Assembly (NCBI RefSeq): GCF_003347595.2
Contig: NZ_QCZK02000015.1
Location: forward strand, 62,001-126,000
Source: Botryobacter ruber
Lineage (GTDB): Bacteria; Bacteroidota; Bacteroidia; Cytophagales; Hymenobacteraceae
Direction of reading: 5' to 3'
Length of the DNA stretch: 64,000 nt
Of the stretch, positions 7,475-16,757 are shown one piece after another (position 1 is the stretch's first letter; every line of letters starts with the position of its first letter). The notes below the pieces were generated by a model, which was not told where the DNA came from, did no database searches, and saw only the letters and a list, made by a program, of their open reading frames with translations. The translations under genes and the position numbers were made by a program.

Positions 7475-10135
7475 TTATTCTGTTAAAACTACTCGCTTCG
7501 ATATACTCCTACCCCTGGTGCTGATATTCAGAAAATAGATGCCGCTTGTAAGCCCCGTTGTAGTTAACTTTATTCCTGCCTTTTCCTCTGTAGCTGTTAC
7601 TTCCCGGGAAAGCACCTGTCGGCCCATGGCATCATGTAAAGTAAGCTTTGCACCTCCCACCAGAGCCTCTGCTTCAGAAAATTCCAGGTTGATATCGCCC
7701 TGGGATGGGTTGGGGTAGAGCAGTAGGTTCAGCCCTGGGTGCAGATCTTTGGCTGTGCTTAATGGAAAGTCGTTGTTATTTAATCGGGCGATCCTGGTTC
7801 TCGGAACAGCATTAATAGCAGTAAACTGCCCCCCTACCACCATATTTCCATCACTTTGCAGTGCAATAGATGAAACAAGTCCATTAAACCCGTTTCCGGA
7901 GTTAAAGGAGTTGTCCAATGACCCATCACTATTGAGACGGCTGATAAAGTTGCGGACGGTACTGTTAAAGGCGGTAAACAGACCTCCAACAACCAGTTTA
8001 CCGTCATTTTGCAGAACCAGGGAATAAACTGTGCCATTGAAGCCGGTACCAGGATTAAAGGAAGTATCCAGTGAGCCGTCGACATTGAGGCGGGCGATAT
8101 TGTTGCGGGCTGTACCGTTGTAGGCACTAAAGTTTCCTCCTATGATTATCTTATCATTTGGCTGCAGAATAATTGATCCAACGTAGCTTCTGAAATCCAG
8201 GCCCGCTTCGGGGTTAAAGGAAAAATCAAGCGTGCCGTCGGAGTTGAGGCGGGCTATTTTATTGCGAATAACACCATTAAAATTAGAAAAAAATCCTCCC
8301 ACAACCAACTTCCCGTCTTCTTGAAGCACGAGCGATTGAACTGAATTATCAAACCCAGTTCCGGGGTTAAACGATTCGTCCAGCGAACCATCGGCATGAA
8401 GGCGAACAATTCTATTTCGGGGTGTACCATTCAGTACAGTAAAGTTGCCAACTACCACTATCCTGCCGTCAGGCTGCATTGTTATGTTTGTAACCTGGTT
8501 ATTAAAACCGGTTCCGGTTTCAAACGAGGAGTCTAAAGAGCCATTTGAATTTAAACGAACGATACCGAAGCGGGGCATGCCGTTAAAATCTGTAAAGCTG
8601 CCAGCCACAAGCAACTTCCCATCGCGTTGCAGCGCTACATCCAGCACAAGACCATTAAAGCCAGAACCAGGATTAAATAATTCATCTAATGAGCCATTAG
8701 GGTTGAGACGGGCTATTCTGTTACGGGCAATTCCATTAAAATGACTAAAATTTCCTCCCACTACAAGCTTACCGTCGTTTTGCAAATCAATAGCCTGAAC
8801 TACACTATCAAAACCGCTAAAAGGGTTAAAGGTGATGTCAGGAATCCCATTGGCGAGAAGGCGTACCACTCCTTGACGAAGCATAGAACTGAAGCCAATA
8901 AAGGCTCCTCCTACAACCAATTTTCCGTCTTCCTGAAGAGCAACGGACGATACAGCACTATTAAAGCTCGTTCCAGTATTGAAGGTTTCATCCAGGGAGC
9001 CTTCGGTATGGAGGCGCACGACTCCATTGCGGGATATGCCATTGTAGGAAGTAAAGGCTCCCCCTACTACAACCTTTCCGTCAGCCTGTAAGGCAATACT
9101 CTGAACAGGTAACGACATAGGCCCTGTAGGAGCATTAAAACCTGTTCCTGGGTTGAAAGAGTTGTCTAGCGACCCGTTGGCATTCAGACGGGCGATAGAA
9201 CTGCGGGCTGTGCCGTTAATGGAACTAAAACTTCCTCCCGCCATCACCTTTCCGTCGTCTTGCACCAAAATGGTATTAACATTACCATTAAAACCGGTAC
9301 CGGGATCGAAAGAGGAATCCAATGAGCCATCGGCGTTCAAACGGACAATTCCATTTCGAGAGATGCCGTTGAAGGTGTCAAATACCCCGGCTACAACAAT
9401 CTTTCCGTCGCTTTGCAGGGCAACTGCCATAACATTTCCAGTAAAATTGCCACCATTGAAGGAGTTGTCTAGCGAACCATCGGTATTCAGCCGAACGATG
9501 GTGTTAACAGCGGCGCCATTGTAGGTTGTAAAGCCACCACCAACTATTACTTTGCCGTCAGGTTGCATGGCGAGAGAGGAAACATAACTATTAAAGCCGG
9601 TACCGGGGTCGAAAGAAGTATCCAATGTGCCATCGGCGTTCAAACGGGCAATCCGGCTGCGCGAGCTGCCGTTAAACAAATTAAACCATCCACCTACCAT
9701 CACCTTACCATCTGCTTGCAGCGCAACAGCCAGAACACTCGCATCGAAGCCGCTTCCTGGATTGAAGGAATTATCGAGCGCCCCATCGTAATTCAGGCGG
9801 ATAATCCTTCCACGGGATAGTCCGTTGTACATGTAAAAAGCCCCTCCCATTATCATCTTGCCATCACTTTGCATAATGATAGAATTAACAGTACCATTAA
9901 ATCCTTTCGGATAACTGATTACATCTTCAGTATTGAAACTTGCATCATTGGACCCAGGCAAATACTGAGCTTGCGCAACAGATAAAGTTCCTGCTGCCAT
10001 CAGAACAGGAAACACAAAGCATTGCATGAACCGATTCAGAAGCCTGCCAGGGCTAAAGCTCCTTTTTTCTCTCATGTTGTACAAATTAACAAAGGCAAGC
10101 AAACTTACCCGCATTAGAAGTAAAAGTTCTTTCAT
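7475..10135 (-). CDS. Secreted delta-60 repeat protein with T9SS sorting domain (paralogue C)
   Basis: 886 residues, the first gene of the leftward paralogue array. It again has 14 delta-60 repeats and a T9SS type A tail (LLLYPNPSQGDINLEFS ... SGIYFLNISTRGRSISKRVV). The start is uncertain. The longest frame begins at 10135 (MKELLLLMRVSLLAF), but the ATG at 10075 gives MREKRSFSPGRLLNRF followed by a good hydrophobic core ending AQAQ, a more ordinary signal peptide. The first mature residues (PGSNDASFNTEDVI) align with the other two paralogues. The C-terminal DNA is almost the same as in A and B, while the repeats have diverged. Confidence 0.88.
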   Translation of the reverse strand: MKELLLLMRVSLLAFVNLYNMREKRSFSPGRLLNRFMQCFVFPVLMAAGTLSVAQAQYLPGSNDASFNTEDVISYPKGFNGTVNSIIMQSDGKMIMGGAFYMYNGLSRGRIIRLNYDGALDNSFNPGSGFDASVLAVALQADGKVMVGGWFNLFNGSSRSRIARLNADGTLDTSFDPGTGFNSYVSSLAMQPDGKVIVGGGFTTYNGAAVNTIVRLNTDGSLDNSFNGGNFTGNVMAVALQSDGKIVVAGVFDTFNGISRNGIVRLNADGSLDSSFDPGTGFNGNVNTILVQDDGKVMAGGSFSSINGTARSSIARLNANGSLDNSFNPGTGFNAPTGPMSLPVQSIALQADGKVVVGGAFTSYNGISRNGVVRLHTEGSLDETFNTGTSFNSAVSSVALQEDGKLVVGGAFIGFSSMLRQGVVRLLANGIPDITFNPFSGFDSVVQAIDLQNDGKLVVGGNFSHFNGIARNRIARLNPNGSLDELFNPGSGFNGLVLDVALQRDGKLLVAGSFTDFNGMPRFGIVRLNSNGSLDSSFETGTGFNNQVTNITMQPDGRIVVVGNFTVLNGTPRNRIVRLHADGSLDESFNPGTGFDNSVQSLVLQEDGKLVVGGFFSNFNGVIRNKIARLNSDGTLDFSFNPEAGLDFRSYVGSIILQPNDKIIIGGNFSAYNGTARNNIARLNVDGSLDTSFNPGTGFNGTVYSLVLQNDGKLVVGGLFTAFNSTVRNFISRLNSDGSLDNSFNSGNGFNGLVSSIALQSDGNMVVGGQFTAINAVPRTRIARLNNNDFPLSTAKDLHPGLNLLLYPNPSQGDINLEFSEAEALVGGAKLTLHDAMGRQVLSREVTATEEKAGIKLTTTGLTSGIYFLNISTRGRSISKRVVLTE

Positions 10136-10449
10136 CTAAGAAGAAAATGGAATGGAAATTATATTCAACAAGTCTATTAATGTCTGACTACAAATCAATG
10201 CACCACCACCCGTAGCAGGCTCAACATACTGGCAGAAAAAACAAACCGCCGCAAAGTTAAACTTTTTACAGATTTACCACATTTATTCTCAAAAATAATT
10301 GCATTCTATCAACACAACCTTAAAAAAACATGAGCTATTAAGCATTTCCTGTCTTCGCTATACCTTACCCTAGCATTTTCCAAACCTCCCCCTGCACACC
10401 TCGCTAAATTGTTGTATATTTGCCCCCTGATTATTAAAGCTAAAAATTA
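10136..10449. other. Divergent promoter region between delta-60 array and ychF
   Basis: 314 bp without a gene, AT-rich, between two outward-facing genes. Apart from the ychF -7 box at 10415-10422, I see no hairpin, repeat or small gene in it. Confidence 0.6.
10415..10422 (+). promoter_or_regulatory. Bacteroidota-type -7 box upstream of ychF
   Basis: TATATTTG matches the TAnnTTTG -7 consensus exactly and lies 28 bp before the ATG. No clear TTTG -33 box stands at the expected distance. Confidence 0.55.
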
Positions 10450-11547
10450 ATGGGACTCAGATGCGGAATTGTAGGACTGCCCAACGTAGGGAAGTCTACT
10501 TTGTTTAACGCTATTTCTAATGCCAAGGCAGAATCTGCCAACTATCCTTTTTGCACCATCGAGCCGAACGTAGGCGTGATTACCGTACCCGACGAGCGCC
10601 TGCAGATACTTGAAGAACTGGTGCACCCGGAGCGGGTGTTGCCTACTGTTATCGAGTTTGTGGATATTGCCGGTCTGGTAAAAGGAGCCAGCAAAGGCGA
10701 AGGCCTGGGCAATAAATTCCTGGCAAACATCCGCGAGGTAGATGCCATCATTCACGTGGTGCGCTGCTTCGAAGACCCCAACATTGTGCACGTAGCCGGC
10801 AAGGTAGATCCCATTTCCGATAAAGAGATTATAGACACCGAGCTGCAGCTGAAAGACCTGGACTCGGTAGAGAAGAAACTCCTGAAAGTGCAGCGCTCTG
10901 CAAAAGCAGGCGACGCCAAAGCCAAAAAAGAACTTGCCAGCCTCGAGAAATACAAGGCACACCTGGAAGCAGGCCTGAACGCCCGCAGCCTCGACGCGTC
11001 CGATGATGACAAAGAAGCTGTAGAAGACCTGAACCTGCTCACCGAAAAGCCGGTAATTTATGCCGCCAACGTAGACGAAAACTCGATGAACGATGGCAAC
11101 GAATTTTCGGAAGCATTGCGCGAGCATGTAAAGTCGGAAAACGCGCAGGTGGTGCTGATCAGCGCCTCCATCGAAGCCCAGATAGCCGAGCTTACCGACC
11201 CCGAAGAAAAGGAAATGTTCCTGGCCGAGTATGGCCTGAAAGAGTCCGGACTGAACAAACTGATCCGGGCTTCCTACGAACTGCTGAACCTGATCACCTA
11301 CTTTACGGCAGGCGTAAAAGAAGTCAGAGCCTGGACCATCGAAAAAGGCTGGAAAGCGCCTCAGGCTGCAGGAGTCATTCACTCCGATTTTGAAAAGGGC
11401 TTTATCCGGGCTGAGGTTATCAAACTAAAGGATTACCAGGAATATAAAACCGAAGCCAAGATAAAAGAAGCCGGTAAAATGGCTGTGGAAGGCAAGGACT
11501 ATGTGGTGCAGGATGGCGATATCATGCACTTCCGCTTCAATGTGTAA
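10450..11547 (+). CDS. ychF: Redox-regulated ribosome-binding ATPase YchF (Obg family)
   Basis: 365 residues, the normal full length. The P-loop GLPNVGKST is at residues 9-17, and the G4 position reads NVDE rather than NKxD, the YchF/OLA1 signature that favours ATP over GTP. An alpha-helical insertion (about residues 125-200) and a C-terminal TGS domain (about 280-365, ending [19 protein letters not shown]) complete the family architecture. YchF binds ribosomes and affects translation and oxidative-stress responses. The gene is alone, with its own -7 box and terminator. Confidence 0.97.
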   Translation: MGLRCGIVGLPNVGKSTLFNAISNAKAESANYPFCTIEPNVGVITVPDERLQILEELVHPERVLPTVIEFVDIAGLVKGASKGEGLGNKFLANIREVDAIIHVVRCFEDPNIVHVAGKVDPISDKEIIDTELQLKDLDSVEKKLLKVQRSAKAGDAKAKKELASLEKYKAHLEAGLNARSLDASDDDKEAVEDLNLLTEKPVIYAANVDENSMNDGNEFSEALREHVKSENAQVVLISASIEAQIAELTDPEEKEMFLAEYGLKESGLNKLIRASYELLNLITYFTAGVKEVRAWTIEKGWKAPQAAGVIHSDFEKGFIRAEVIKLKDYQEYKTEAKIKEAGKMAVEGKDYVVQDGDIMHFRFNV

Positions 11548-11573
11548 GTAGCAAGCAGCAAATTATTTGTCAG

Positions 11574-11605
11574 GCCCGTGAAGCAAACTGCTCCACGGGC
11601 TTTTG
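11574..11605 (+). terminator. Rho-independent terminator of ychF
   Basis: GCCCGTG (11574-11580) pairs with CACGGGC (11594-11600) and TTTTG follows, 26 bp after the ychF stop. Confidence 0.75.
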
Positions 11606-12234
11606 CGTTTCATAAACCCTTCCTTTTCAGGACCAGAAATTCCAGGCTGCAACACTCCTGCAGCACCGTCAACTTCTCCTACCGCTGCCACACTCCTTTG
11701 GGCCGGCTTCATAGCAAAATCACACAAATGTGTCTTCCATGCCGAAGGAGCAGAGGCTATGGTGGCAGGTACAGCAGAACAAAAATAAGCAAAATGAGCA
11801 CGCGCAACGCTGGAGAAGGCGCAACATCACAATTCCATGTTCAAACAGAGAGAAAAAACACCTGTACACCCGCATTTTTCCTGAAAAAATTATTTTTTTA
11901 CCACCTCCCGGACGAAAATTTGCAGGCGCGCATTTACGAAATTATAACTTTAACAACAAATTTAACTTTTTCCACACATCTTCCGGATTCACAGGTGCTT
12001 ACCGACACAAAATCAGGTTTTAAAATACCAGGAATAGCCAAAACAAAAATTACTTATTCCTGACAACCAACATATTACACAGCATTTACAGCCTATAAAT
12101 ATCGCACCGCATATATTTGATATTACTAATATTTTTCACACCTTTACCACAATACCATTGGCCGCCACAAGTATAAATATTACCACTATTAAATACCAAA
12201 CTACCTATTTCCACATAACTTAATAAACAATATT
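11606..12234. other. Long gene-free region upstream of the small secreted protein
   Basis: Mixed sequence with one REP-like copy at 11747-11779. It becomes very AT-rich from about 11880 to the ATG at 12235. Open frames here are short, lack family features and run through the repeat. Confidence 0.6.
11747..11779 (+). repeat. REP-like dispersed repeat, copy 3
   Basis: Full-length forward copy beginning GGAGCAGAGGCTATGGTGGC and ending GCAGAA. Confidence 0.85.
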
Positions 12235-12513
12235 ATGAAACAAGCACTTATACCAGCAATTGCACTGCTACTAACAGGCAGTAGCGTTTATGCCTCTGTT
12301 CAACTGCCTCCCCCAACGGTCTATGCCTCCGGAGATGAGGAGGAAAATAACACTAACAAGAACAAAGGTGATAAAAATGAAAAAACGGAGTCTGCTGATA
12401 AAAGCTTCGTGCAAAATTTAAAAAAATTAATATTTCATAAAAAATTAACCACAAAAAGAACGAAGTACAAGCCCAAACACAAAAGAAAGTCATCGCTTAT
12501 CGTGTTCAGGTAG
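12235..12513 (+). CDS. Small secreted basic protein, unknown family (member 1)
   Basis: A 92-residue protein I do not recognise. The signal peptide (MKQALIPAIALLLTGSSVYA) is followed by a low-complexity acidic/Asn/Lys linker (GDEEENNTNKNKGDKNEK) and a strongly basic C-terminus. The segment KKLIFHKKLTTKRTKYKPKH resembles KLKFPKKFASKKVKYHFRK in the next gene, so the two are probably paralogues. A hairpin terminator follows at 12567. No cysteine and no membrane anchor beyond the signal. A periplasmic or surface polycation is one possibility. Confidence 0.65.
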   Translation: MKQALIPAIALLLTGSSVYASVQLPPPTVYASGDEEENNTNKNKGDKNEKTESADKSFVQNLKKLIFHKKLTTKRTKYKPKHKRKSSLIVFR

Positions 12514-12566
12514 CAAGCTTCCTGTTCTTGTTTAAACACCAAAAACAGGACAAGTACTGCATCTTT

Positions 12567-12602
12567 AAGGGGAGGCCGTACAGGCACTTCCCTTTCTTTT
12601 TT
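12567..12602 (+). terminator. Rho-independent terminator after small secreted protein 1
   Basis: AAGGGGA (12567-12573) pairs with TTCCCTT (12588-12594), with an inner GCC/GGC pair, followed by CTTTTTT. Confidence 0.65.
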
Positions 12603-13133
12603 ATCCCACTTGCCTGGCTGCTGGTTAGGTAAAACAGTGCAGCAGGAATTGCCTGCGCCACAGGCGCTGCAGTAACTTCAACCGCTGCCTGACGTCCACC
12701 ACCACTTCCTGCTCCCGTTGCTGTATGGCGCGACACGCTTTGTGACTCTCCCGGCTAAAAAATCAATCGCAATGGCAATCACTCCTTACAGAAGGGGGCA
12801 CCCGTAGCACCTGTCTAACTTTTCTTCCTCCTACCCACCTGCTCTTATTTCAATATTTAACTATAACAATACTACTGCCTCTCCCTTTCAGCACCGGAAT
12901 GCACCGAGCATCAAAAAGCAAGGAATCTCAAAGTGCAATCTGGGATTCACCAGCATCTCCTGCTCAAAAAACTCACCCGGCTAATATAACACATCAGGCA
13001 TTTAATATTAATATATAAATTTTTAAATATTTACAACAGCAAAACAGAACAAATCCACAACCAGGCTAGTATAACTATTAAGACAATATTCCGACCAGGA
13101 AGACAGTTATTATATTAAATAACAGACATAAAC
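12603..13133. other. Gene-free region between the two small secreted protein genes
   Basis: 531 bp. A weak match to the REP-like repeat may lie near 12689-12716. The final 150 bp before the ATG at 13134 are very AT-rich, like the region before 12235. No supported gene is present. Confidence 0.5.
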
Positions 13134-13394
13134 ATGAAAACGATATTTATAGCCATAATTTCACTTTTATTTTCCTATAGCACTACAGTTGCTTCGGACT
13201 ATAGAACAGACAACCCCACCTTATCGTCGAAGAACGAAGAAAAAAATAGCAGCAAAGACGACAAGAGCCATAAAAACGAGAACAACGCAGAAGTAAAAAA
13301 GAATACCAGGATCATAAACGGAGCAGACTTACATAAATTGAAGTTTCCGAAGAAGTTCGCCAGTAAAAAAGTAAAATACCATTTCCGTAAGTAG
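13134..13394 (+). CDS. Small secreted basic protein, unknown family (member 2)
   Basis: 86 residues with the same plan as the upstream gene: signal peptide (MKTIFIAIISLLFSYSTTVA), a Ser/Asn/Asp/Glu/Lys-rich linker (NEEKNSSKDDKSHKNENN), and a basic tail ending LHKLKFPKKFASKKVKYHF. The shared tail motif is K-L-x-F-x-K-K-x-x-x-K-x-x-K-Y. A strong terminator follows at 13470. The function is unknown. The pair may be a lineage-specific family, as it resembles no domain I can name. Confidence 0.65.
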   Translation: MKTIFIAIISLLFSYSTTVASDYRTDNPTLSSKNEEKNSSKDDKSHKNENNAEVKKNTRIINGADLHKLKFPKKFASKKVKYHFRK

Positions 13395-13469
13395 CCGGCA
13401 AACCAGGCTGATTTTAGCGTTAAGCTTTGCAGCCGTAACACCGGACAAGTAAACCTGAAAAAGATTTCG

Positions 13470-13507
13470 GAAAGGGGGCAGATGCTGATTCTGCCCCCTT
13501 TCTTTTT
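13470..13507 (+). terminator. Strong rho-independent terminator after small secreted protein 2
   Basis: A perfect 13-bp stem, GAAAGGGGGCAGA (13470-13482) with TCTGCCCCCTTTC (13490-13502), a 7-nt loop and TTTTT. Confidence 0.9.
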
Positions 13508-13627
13508 GATACCTGTCTCCCATTTTAGAACCTGCCAGTAGAGAATTGACAAAAAAAATCGCATAATTTTACGCCTGTTCGCATAAAATCCGTGATAAAA
13601 ATAGTATTATTGCAAAAATTAGCATTT

Positions 13628-16204
13628 ATGGACGGTTCTACCAATAGTACTTTACAGATTTATAACAGGCAGATTGGTCTGAAATTTCAGTTATACAACA
13701 GCCTGTTCACCGCTCTGCCGTTTCACAGGGTAGAGAAAACCGGCGTATTATTATCTATTTTCCTGTTACACTGCGAGGAGGGTTACAATAAAAAGTTAAG
13801 CCCTACCGAAATTATCAATACCTTCATCAACCAGTACACTCCCTACAATACCGAGCAGGAGCTCATCGACCTGATGTTCCGTTTCGTGCAGTATGCAGAA
13901 CGCCAGGTGGTACTCTTCGATGCCCTGGAGGATGCCGCCTACCGCGACATTAACGACATGACCGGTGTCGGGACCCTGAAACATCTGCAGTCTGAAATTC
14001 TGCACACGCAGACGCAGCCACAGCTGGCCGAAAAACTGAAAGACTTCTCGGTAAGACTGGTACTTACGGCGCACCCGACGCAGTTTTACTCCAGCGAGGT
14101 ACTGGGCATCATCAACGACTTGTCTAAAGCGCTTGCCAACGACAACACCGCCCAGGTGAACTCTTACCTGCAGCAGCTTGGCAAAACCTCGTTTTATAAA
14201 AACGAAAAACCAACACCTTACGATGAGGCTGTTAACCTGATCTGGTTCCTGGAGAACGTGTTTTACCAGGCGGCCGGCCATATCCTTACCTACCTCAAAA
14301 GCGAATTCCCGAACGAGGTAAGCGACAAAAACTCCATCATTCGCCTGGGCTTCTGGCCGGGTGGCGACCGGGACGGGAACCCTTTTGTGAAAGCCAAAAC
14401 AACCCTGAAGGTATCCGAAGCTTTACGTGGCAGCATCATCAAGTCGTACTACCGCGATGTGCGTAAACTCAAGCGCCGCCTTACCTTTAAAGGCGTGGTA
14501 AGTCCGTTGGGCGCGCTGGAGGAAAAACTGTACAACAACCTGTTTCTCCCGGGCCATAAAATTGATATCACACAGGACGAGATTCTTAGTACGCTTCACG
14601 ACATCCGGAAGACAATAATTGAGCGGCACAACAGCCTGTTCCTGAACCTGATCGAGAACCTGATCCGGAAGGTGGAGCTTTTCGGCCTGTTCTTCACTAC
14701 CCTCGACATTCGCCAGGACAGCTCTGTTCACGCAGAACTGATAGAAACGATTGCAGAACAAACAAACCTGCTACCGGACAACTACAAGGAGCTGTCGGAC
14801 CAGGAGAAGATAAGTGCGCTGCTTAATATAAAAGATAAAGTAGATGCGGAGCAGTTTGAGAACGAGCTGTTCAAAGATACGATCGAAACGATCCGGGCGA
14901 TCAAAACGATTCAGAAGTGCAACGGAGAGCAGGGAAGCAACCGCTACATCATCAGCCACACCACCAAGGCGGTGGATGTGATGGAAGTTTACGGCTTGTT
15001 CCTGCTGAGCGGCTGGAAGCGCGACAAAATTACAGTGGACATTGTGCCGCTTTTCGAAAGCATCGAGGACCTGCGCAACGCACCGGATGTAATGCGTACC
15101 CTCTATGAAAACAAAGAGTACCGCTCGCACCTGAAATTGCGCAACAACACCCAAACCATCATGCTCGGCTTCTCGGATGGCACCAAAGACGGCGGCTATC
15201 TGATGGCCAACTGGAGCATTTATAAGGCCAAAGAAGAACTGAGCAAGCTGTCGAAAGAGTACGATATTGAGGTGGTGTTCTTCGACGGACGCGGAGGCCC
15301 GACTGCCAGAGGTGGTGGCCGTACGCACCAGTTCTACGCCTCTATGGGCCGTAACATTTCCAACAAAGAGATCCAGCTGACGATACAGGGGCAGACGATC
15401 AGTTCCAACTTTGGCACGATCGACGCGGCGCAGTACAACATGGAGCAGCTGATCCATGCCGGCATCAGCAACGCCATCATCAGCACCCGCGACACCACGC
15501 TGACAGACTCGGAAGAGAATTTGCTGCAAACATTATCTAATGTGAGCTATGAGGCTTATAACACCCTTAAAACGCATCCTTACTTCCTGGAGTACCTGAA
15601 CTATGCCTCTCCGCTCCGGTACTATGCCGAAGCCAACATTGGCAGCCGTCCATCGAAGCGCAAAGCAGGCAAGCTGAACCTGAACGACCTGCGTGCCGTG
15701 CCTTATGTAGGGTCCTGGAGCCAGTTAAAGCAGAACCTGCCCGGTTACTATGGTGTGGGCGTAGCGCTGGAGGCTATGGACAAGGCAGGCAAGTGGGAAG
15801 ATGTGGAGCAACTCTACAAACGCTCGCTCTTCTTTAAAACGCTGCTCGACAACTGCGAAATGGCCATGACCAAATGCTTCTTCCCGTTAACAGCATTCCT
15901 GGCAGACCATCCGAATTATGGTGAGCTCTGGAAGGTGATCTACGAGGAATTTGAACGCACCAGGCATTACATCCTGCGCTTAACAGGATGCGGTGAACTC
16001 ATGGAAGGAAAGCCGGTTAACCTACAGTCTATCCAGATGCGCCAGCGCATTGAGCTTCCGCTCCTGACCATCCAGCAATACGGACTTACCAAGATCCGGG
16101 AAATGGAGGAACAGGATGTGCAGGCAGACAATAAAAAGAGTTACGAAAAGCTGGTAATGCGCTGCTCATTCGGCATTATCAACGCAGAAAGAAACTCTGC
16201 TTAA
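13628..16204 (+). CDS. ppc: Phosphoenolpyruvate carboxylase
   Basis: Carboxylates PEP to oxaloacetate, an anaplerotic entry to the TCA cycle. Catalytic blocks are all present: VLTAHPTQF, GFWPGGDRDGNP, and the glycine-rich FDGRGGPTARGGGRTHQF. The protein ends NAERNSA rather than in the NTG of the proteobacterial enzyme, as I expect for the Bacteroidota form. I chose the ATG at 13628 (MDGSTNSTLQIYNRQIG, 858 residues). An in-frame GTG at 13592 would add 12 residues, but it sits close to a possible promoter (TTGAC near 13547, TAATTTTA near 13565). Monocistronic, with its own terminator, convergent with pntB. Confidence 0.96.
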   Translation: MDGSTNSTLQIYNRQIGLKFQLYNSLFTALPFHRVEKTGVLLSIFLLHCEEGYNKKLSPTEIINTFINQYTPYNTEQELIDLMFRFVQYAERQVVLFDALEDAAYRDINDMTGVGTLKHLQSEILHTQTQPQLAEKLKDFSVRLVLTAHPTQFYSSEVLGIINDLSKALANDNTAQVNSYLQQLGKTSFYKNEKPTPYDEAVNLIWFLENVFYQAAGHILTYLKSEFPNEVSDKNSIIRLGFWPGGDRDGNPFVKAKTTLKVSEALRGSIIKSYYRDVRKLKRRLTFKGVVSPLGALEEKLYNNLFLPGHKIDITQDEILSTLHDIRKTIIERHNSLFLNLIENLIRKVELFGLFFTTLDIRQDSSVHAELIETIAEQTNLLPDNYKELSDQEKISALLNIKDKVDAEQFENELFKDTIETIRAIKTIQKCNGEQGSNRYIISHTTKAVDVMEVYGLFLLSGWKRDKITVDIVPLFESIEDLRNAPDVMRTLYENKEYRSHLKLRNNTQTIMLGFSDGTKDGGYLMANWSIYKAKEELSKLSKEYDIEVVFFDGRGGPTARGGGRTHQFYASMGRNISNKEIQLTIQGQTISSNFGTIDAAQYNMEQLIHAGISNAIISTRDTTLTDSEENLLQTLSNVSYEAYNTLKTHPYFLEYLNYASPLRYYAEANIGSRPSKRKAGKLNLNDLRAVPYVGSWSQLKQNLPGYYGVGVALEAMDKAGKWEDVEQLYKRSLFFKTLLDNCEMAMTKCFFPLTAFLADHPNYGELWKVIYEEFERTRHYILRLTGCGELMEGKPVNLQSIQMRQRIELPLLTIQQYGLTKIREMEEQDVQADNKKSYEKLVMRCSFGIINAERNSA

Positions 16205-16243
16205 CTACCGCTAATAACCGCAGTTTTAGCTGCGCATATAAAT

Positions 16244-16303
16244 AAAAACTCACCCGTTACTGCCTTGTTAACCCAACAAAAACAGTAACCGGGTGAGTTT
16301 TTT
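16244..16303 (+). terminator. Rho-independent terminator of ppc
   Basis: ACTCACCCGTTACTG pairs with CAGTAACCGGGTGAGT with a single bulged G, followed by TTTTTT. Confidence 0.88.
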
Positions 16304-16313
16304 GTTTTATAAG

Positions 16314-16346
16314 TTCTGCTGCAGCCGCCACCATAGCCACTGCTCC
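16314..16346 (-). repeat. REP-like dispersed repeat, copy 4
   Basis: Full-length reverse copy, at the left end of the nested inverted-repeat element. Its partner is at 16650-16682. Confidence 0.85.
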
Positions 16347-16649
16347 TTGTCTGAACCGTTGATGGTAGTGATGGAATGATGAGTGTGATTTTATATTTGT
16401 CTGAATCAGGATTTACAGAATTTTAAAATTTTCAGGATTCACCTCCTCAACCTGCCGCACGTTTAGCGTCAGCGTAACTTGTGTTATTTTTATACCTGCA
16501 AGCTTTCAGCTTGCGAAGCTGTACCTGTGGAGAACGCAAGCTGAAAGCTTGTCTGATAGAAAAGCTACAAGTTACGCTGGCGCTAAACTTGCAGCAGTAT
16601 TAGAAAATCACACCCATCATTCCATCACTACCATCAACGGTTCAGACAA

Positions 16650-16682
16650 GGAGCAGTGGCTGTGGTGGCGGCTGCAGCAAAA
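16650..16682 (+). repeat. REP-like dispersed repeat, copy 5
   Basis: Full-length forward copy beginning GGAGCAGTGGCTGTGGTGGC, the right end of the nested inverted-repeat element. Confidence 0.85.
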
Positions 16683-16697
16683 CAGAAACAGCCCTAA

Positions 16698-16736
16698 ACA
16701 CAAAGAGGCTGCCCAATCCGGACAGCCTCTTTGTGT
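16698..16736 (-). terminator. Terminator of the pnt operon
   Basis: A perfect 14-bp stem, ACACAAAGAGGCTG (16698-16711) with CAGCCTCTTTGTGT (16723-16736), lies 21 bp past the pntB stop on the minus strand and ends in a T-rich stretch. Confidence 0.8.
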
Positions 16737-16757
16737 ATATGATGATAAAGCAGCAGC

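Larger units (their letters stand above)
16313..16684. repeat. Nested inverted-repeat element of about 370 bp bounded by REP-like repeats
   Basis: Three concentric inverted repeats are visible. The outer arms, about 80 bp (16313-16393 against 16601-16684), differ at only a few positions and carry REP-like copies at their outer ends. The middle arms are 22 bp with one mismatch (16461-16482 against 16567-16588). The inner arms are a perfect 17-bp pair (16499-16515 against 16535-16551). A 29-nt segment at 16395-16423 recurs exactly, inverted, at 31851-31879. It occupies the convergent gap between ppc and pntB and codes for nothing I recognise. Confidence 0.8.

Noticed and set aside
2222..10135. 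Regular spacing of similar short DNA segments, CRISPR-like at first sight
   Set aside because: The period of about 150-170 bp is that of the delta-60 protein repeats, and the variable parts are coding sequence.
11578..12063. Open frames of 161 and 97 codons after ychF
   Set aside because: They run through the ychF terminator and a REP-like repeat, and they lack any recognisable feature.
12689..12716. Possible further REP-like copy
   Set aside because: The match to the core is poor (CACCACCACTTCCTGCTCC). Not counted among the 17.
12506..12736. 76-codon minus-strand frame
   Set aside because: It overlaps a terminator and a possibly degenerate REP-like sequence, and the composition is not protein-like.
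13592..13627. GTG start for ppc
   Set aside because: It is only about 25 bp from the putative -7 region, and the added residues (VIKIVLLQKLAF) are not expected at a PEPC N-terminus; the ATG at 13628 was preferred. Not excluded.
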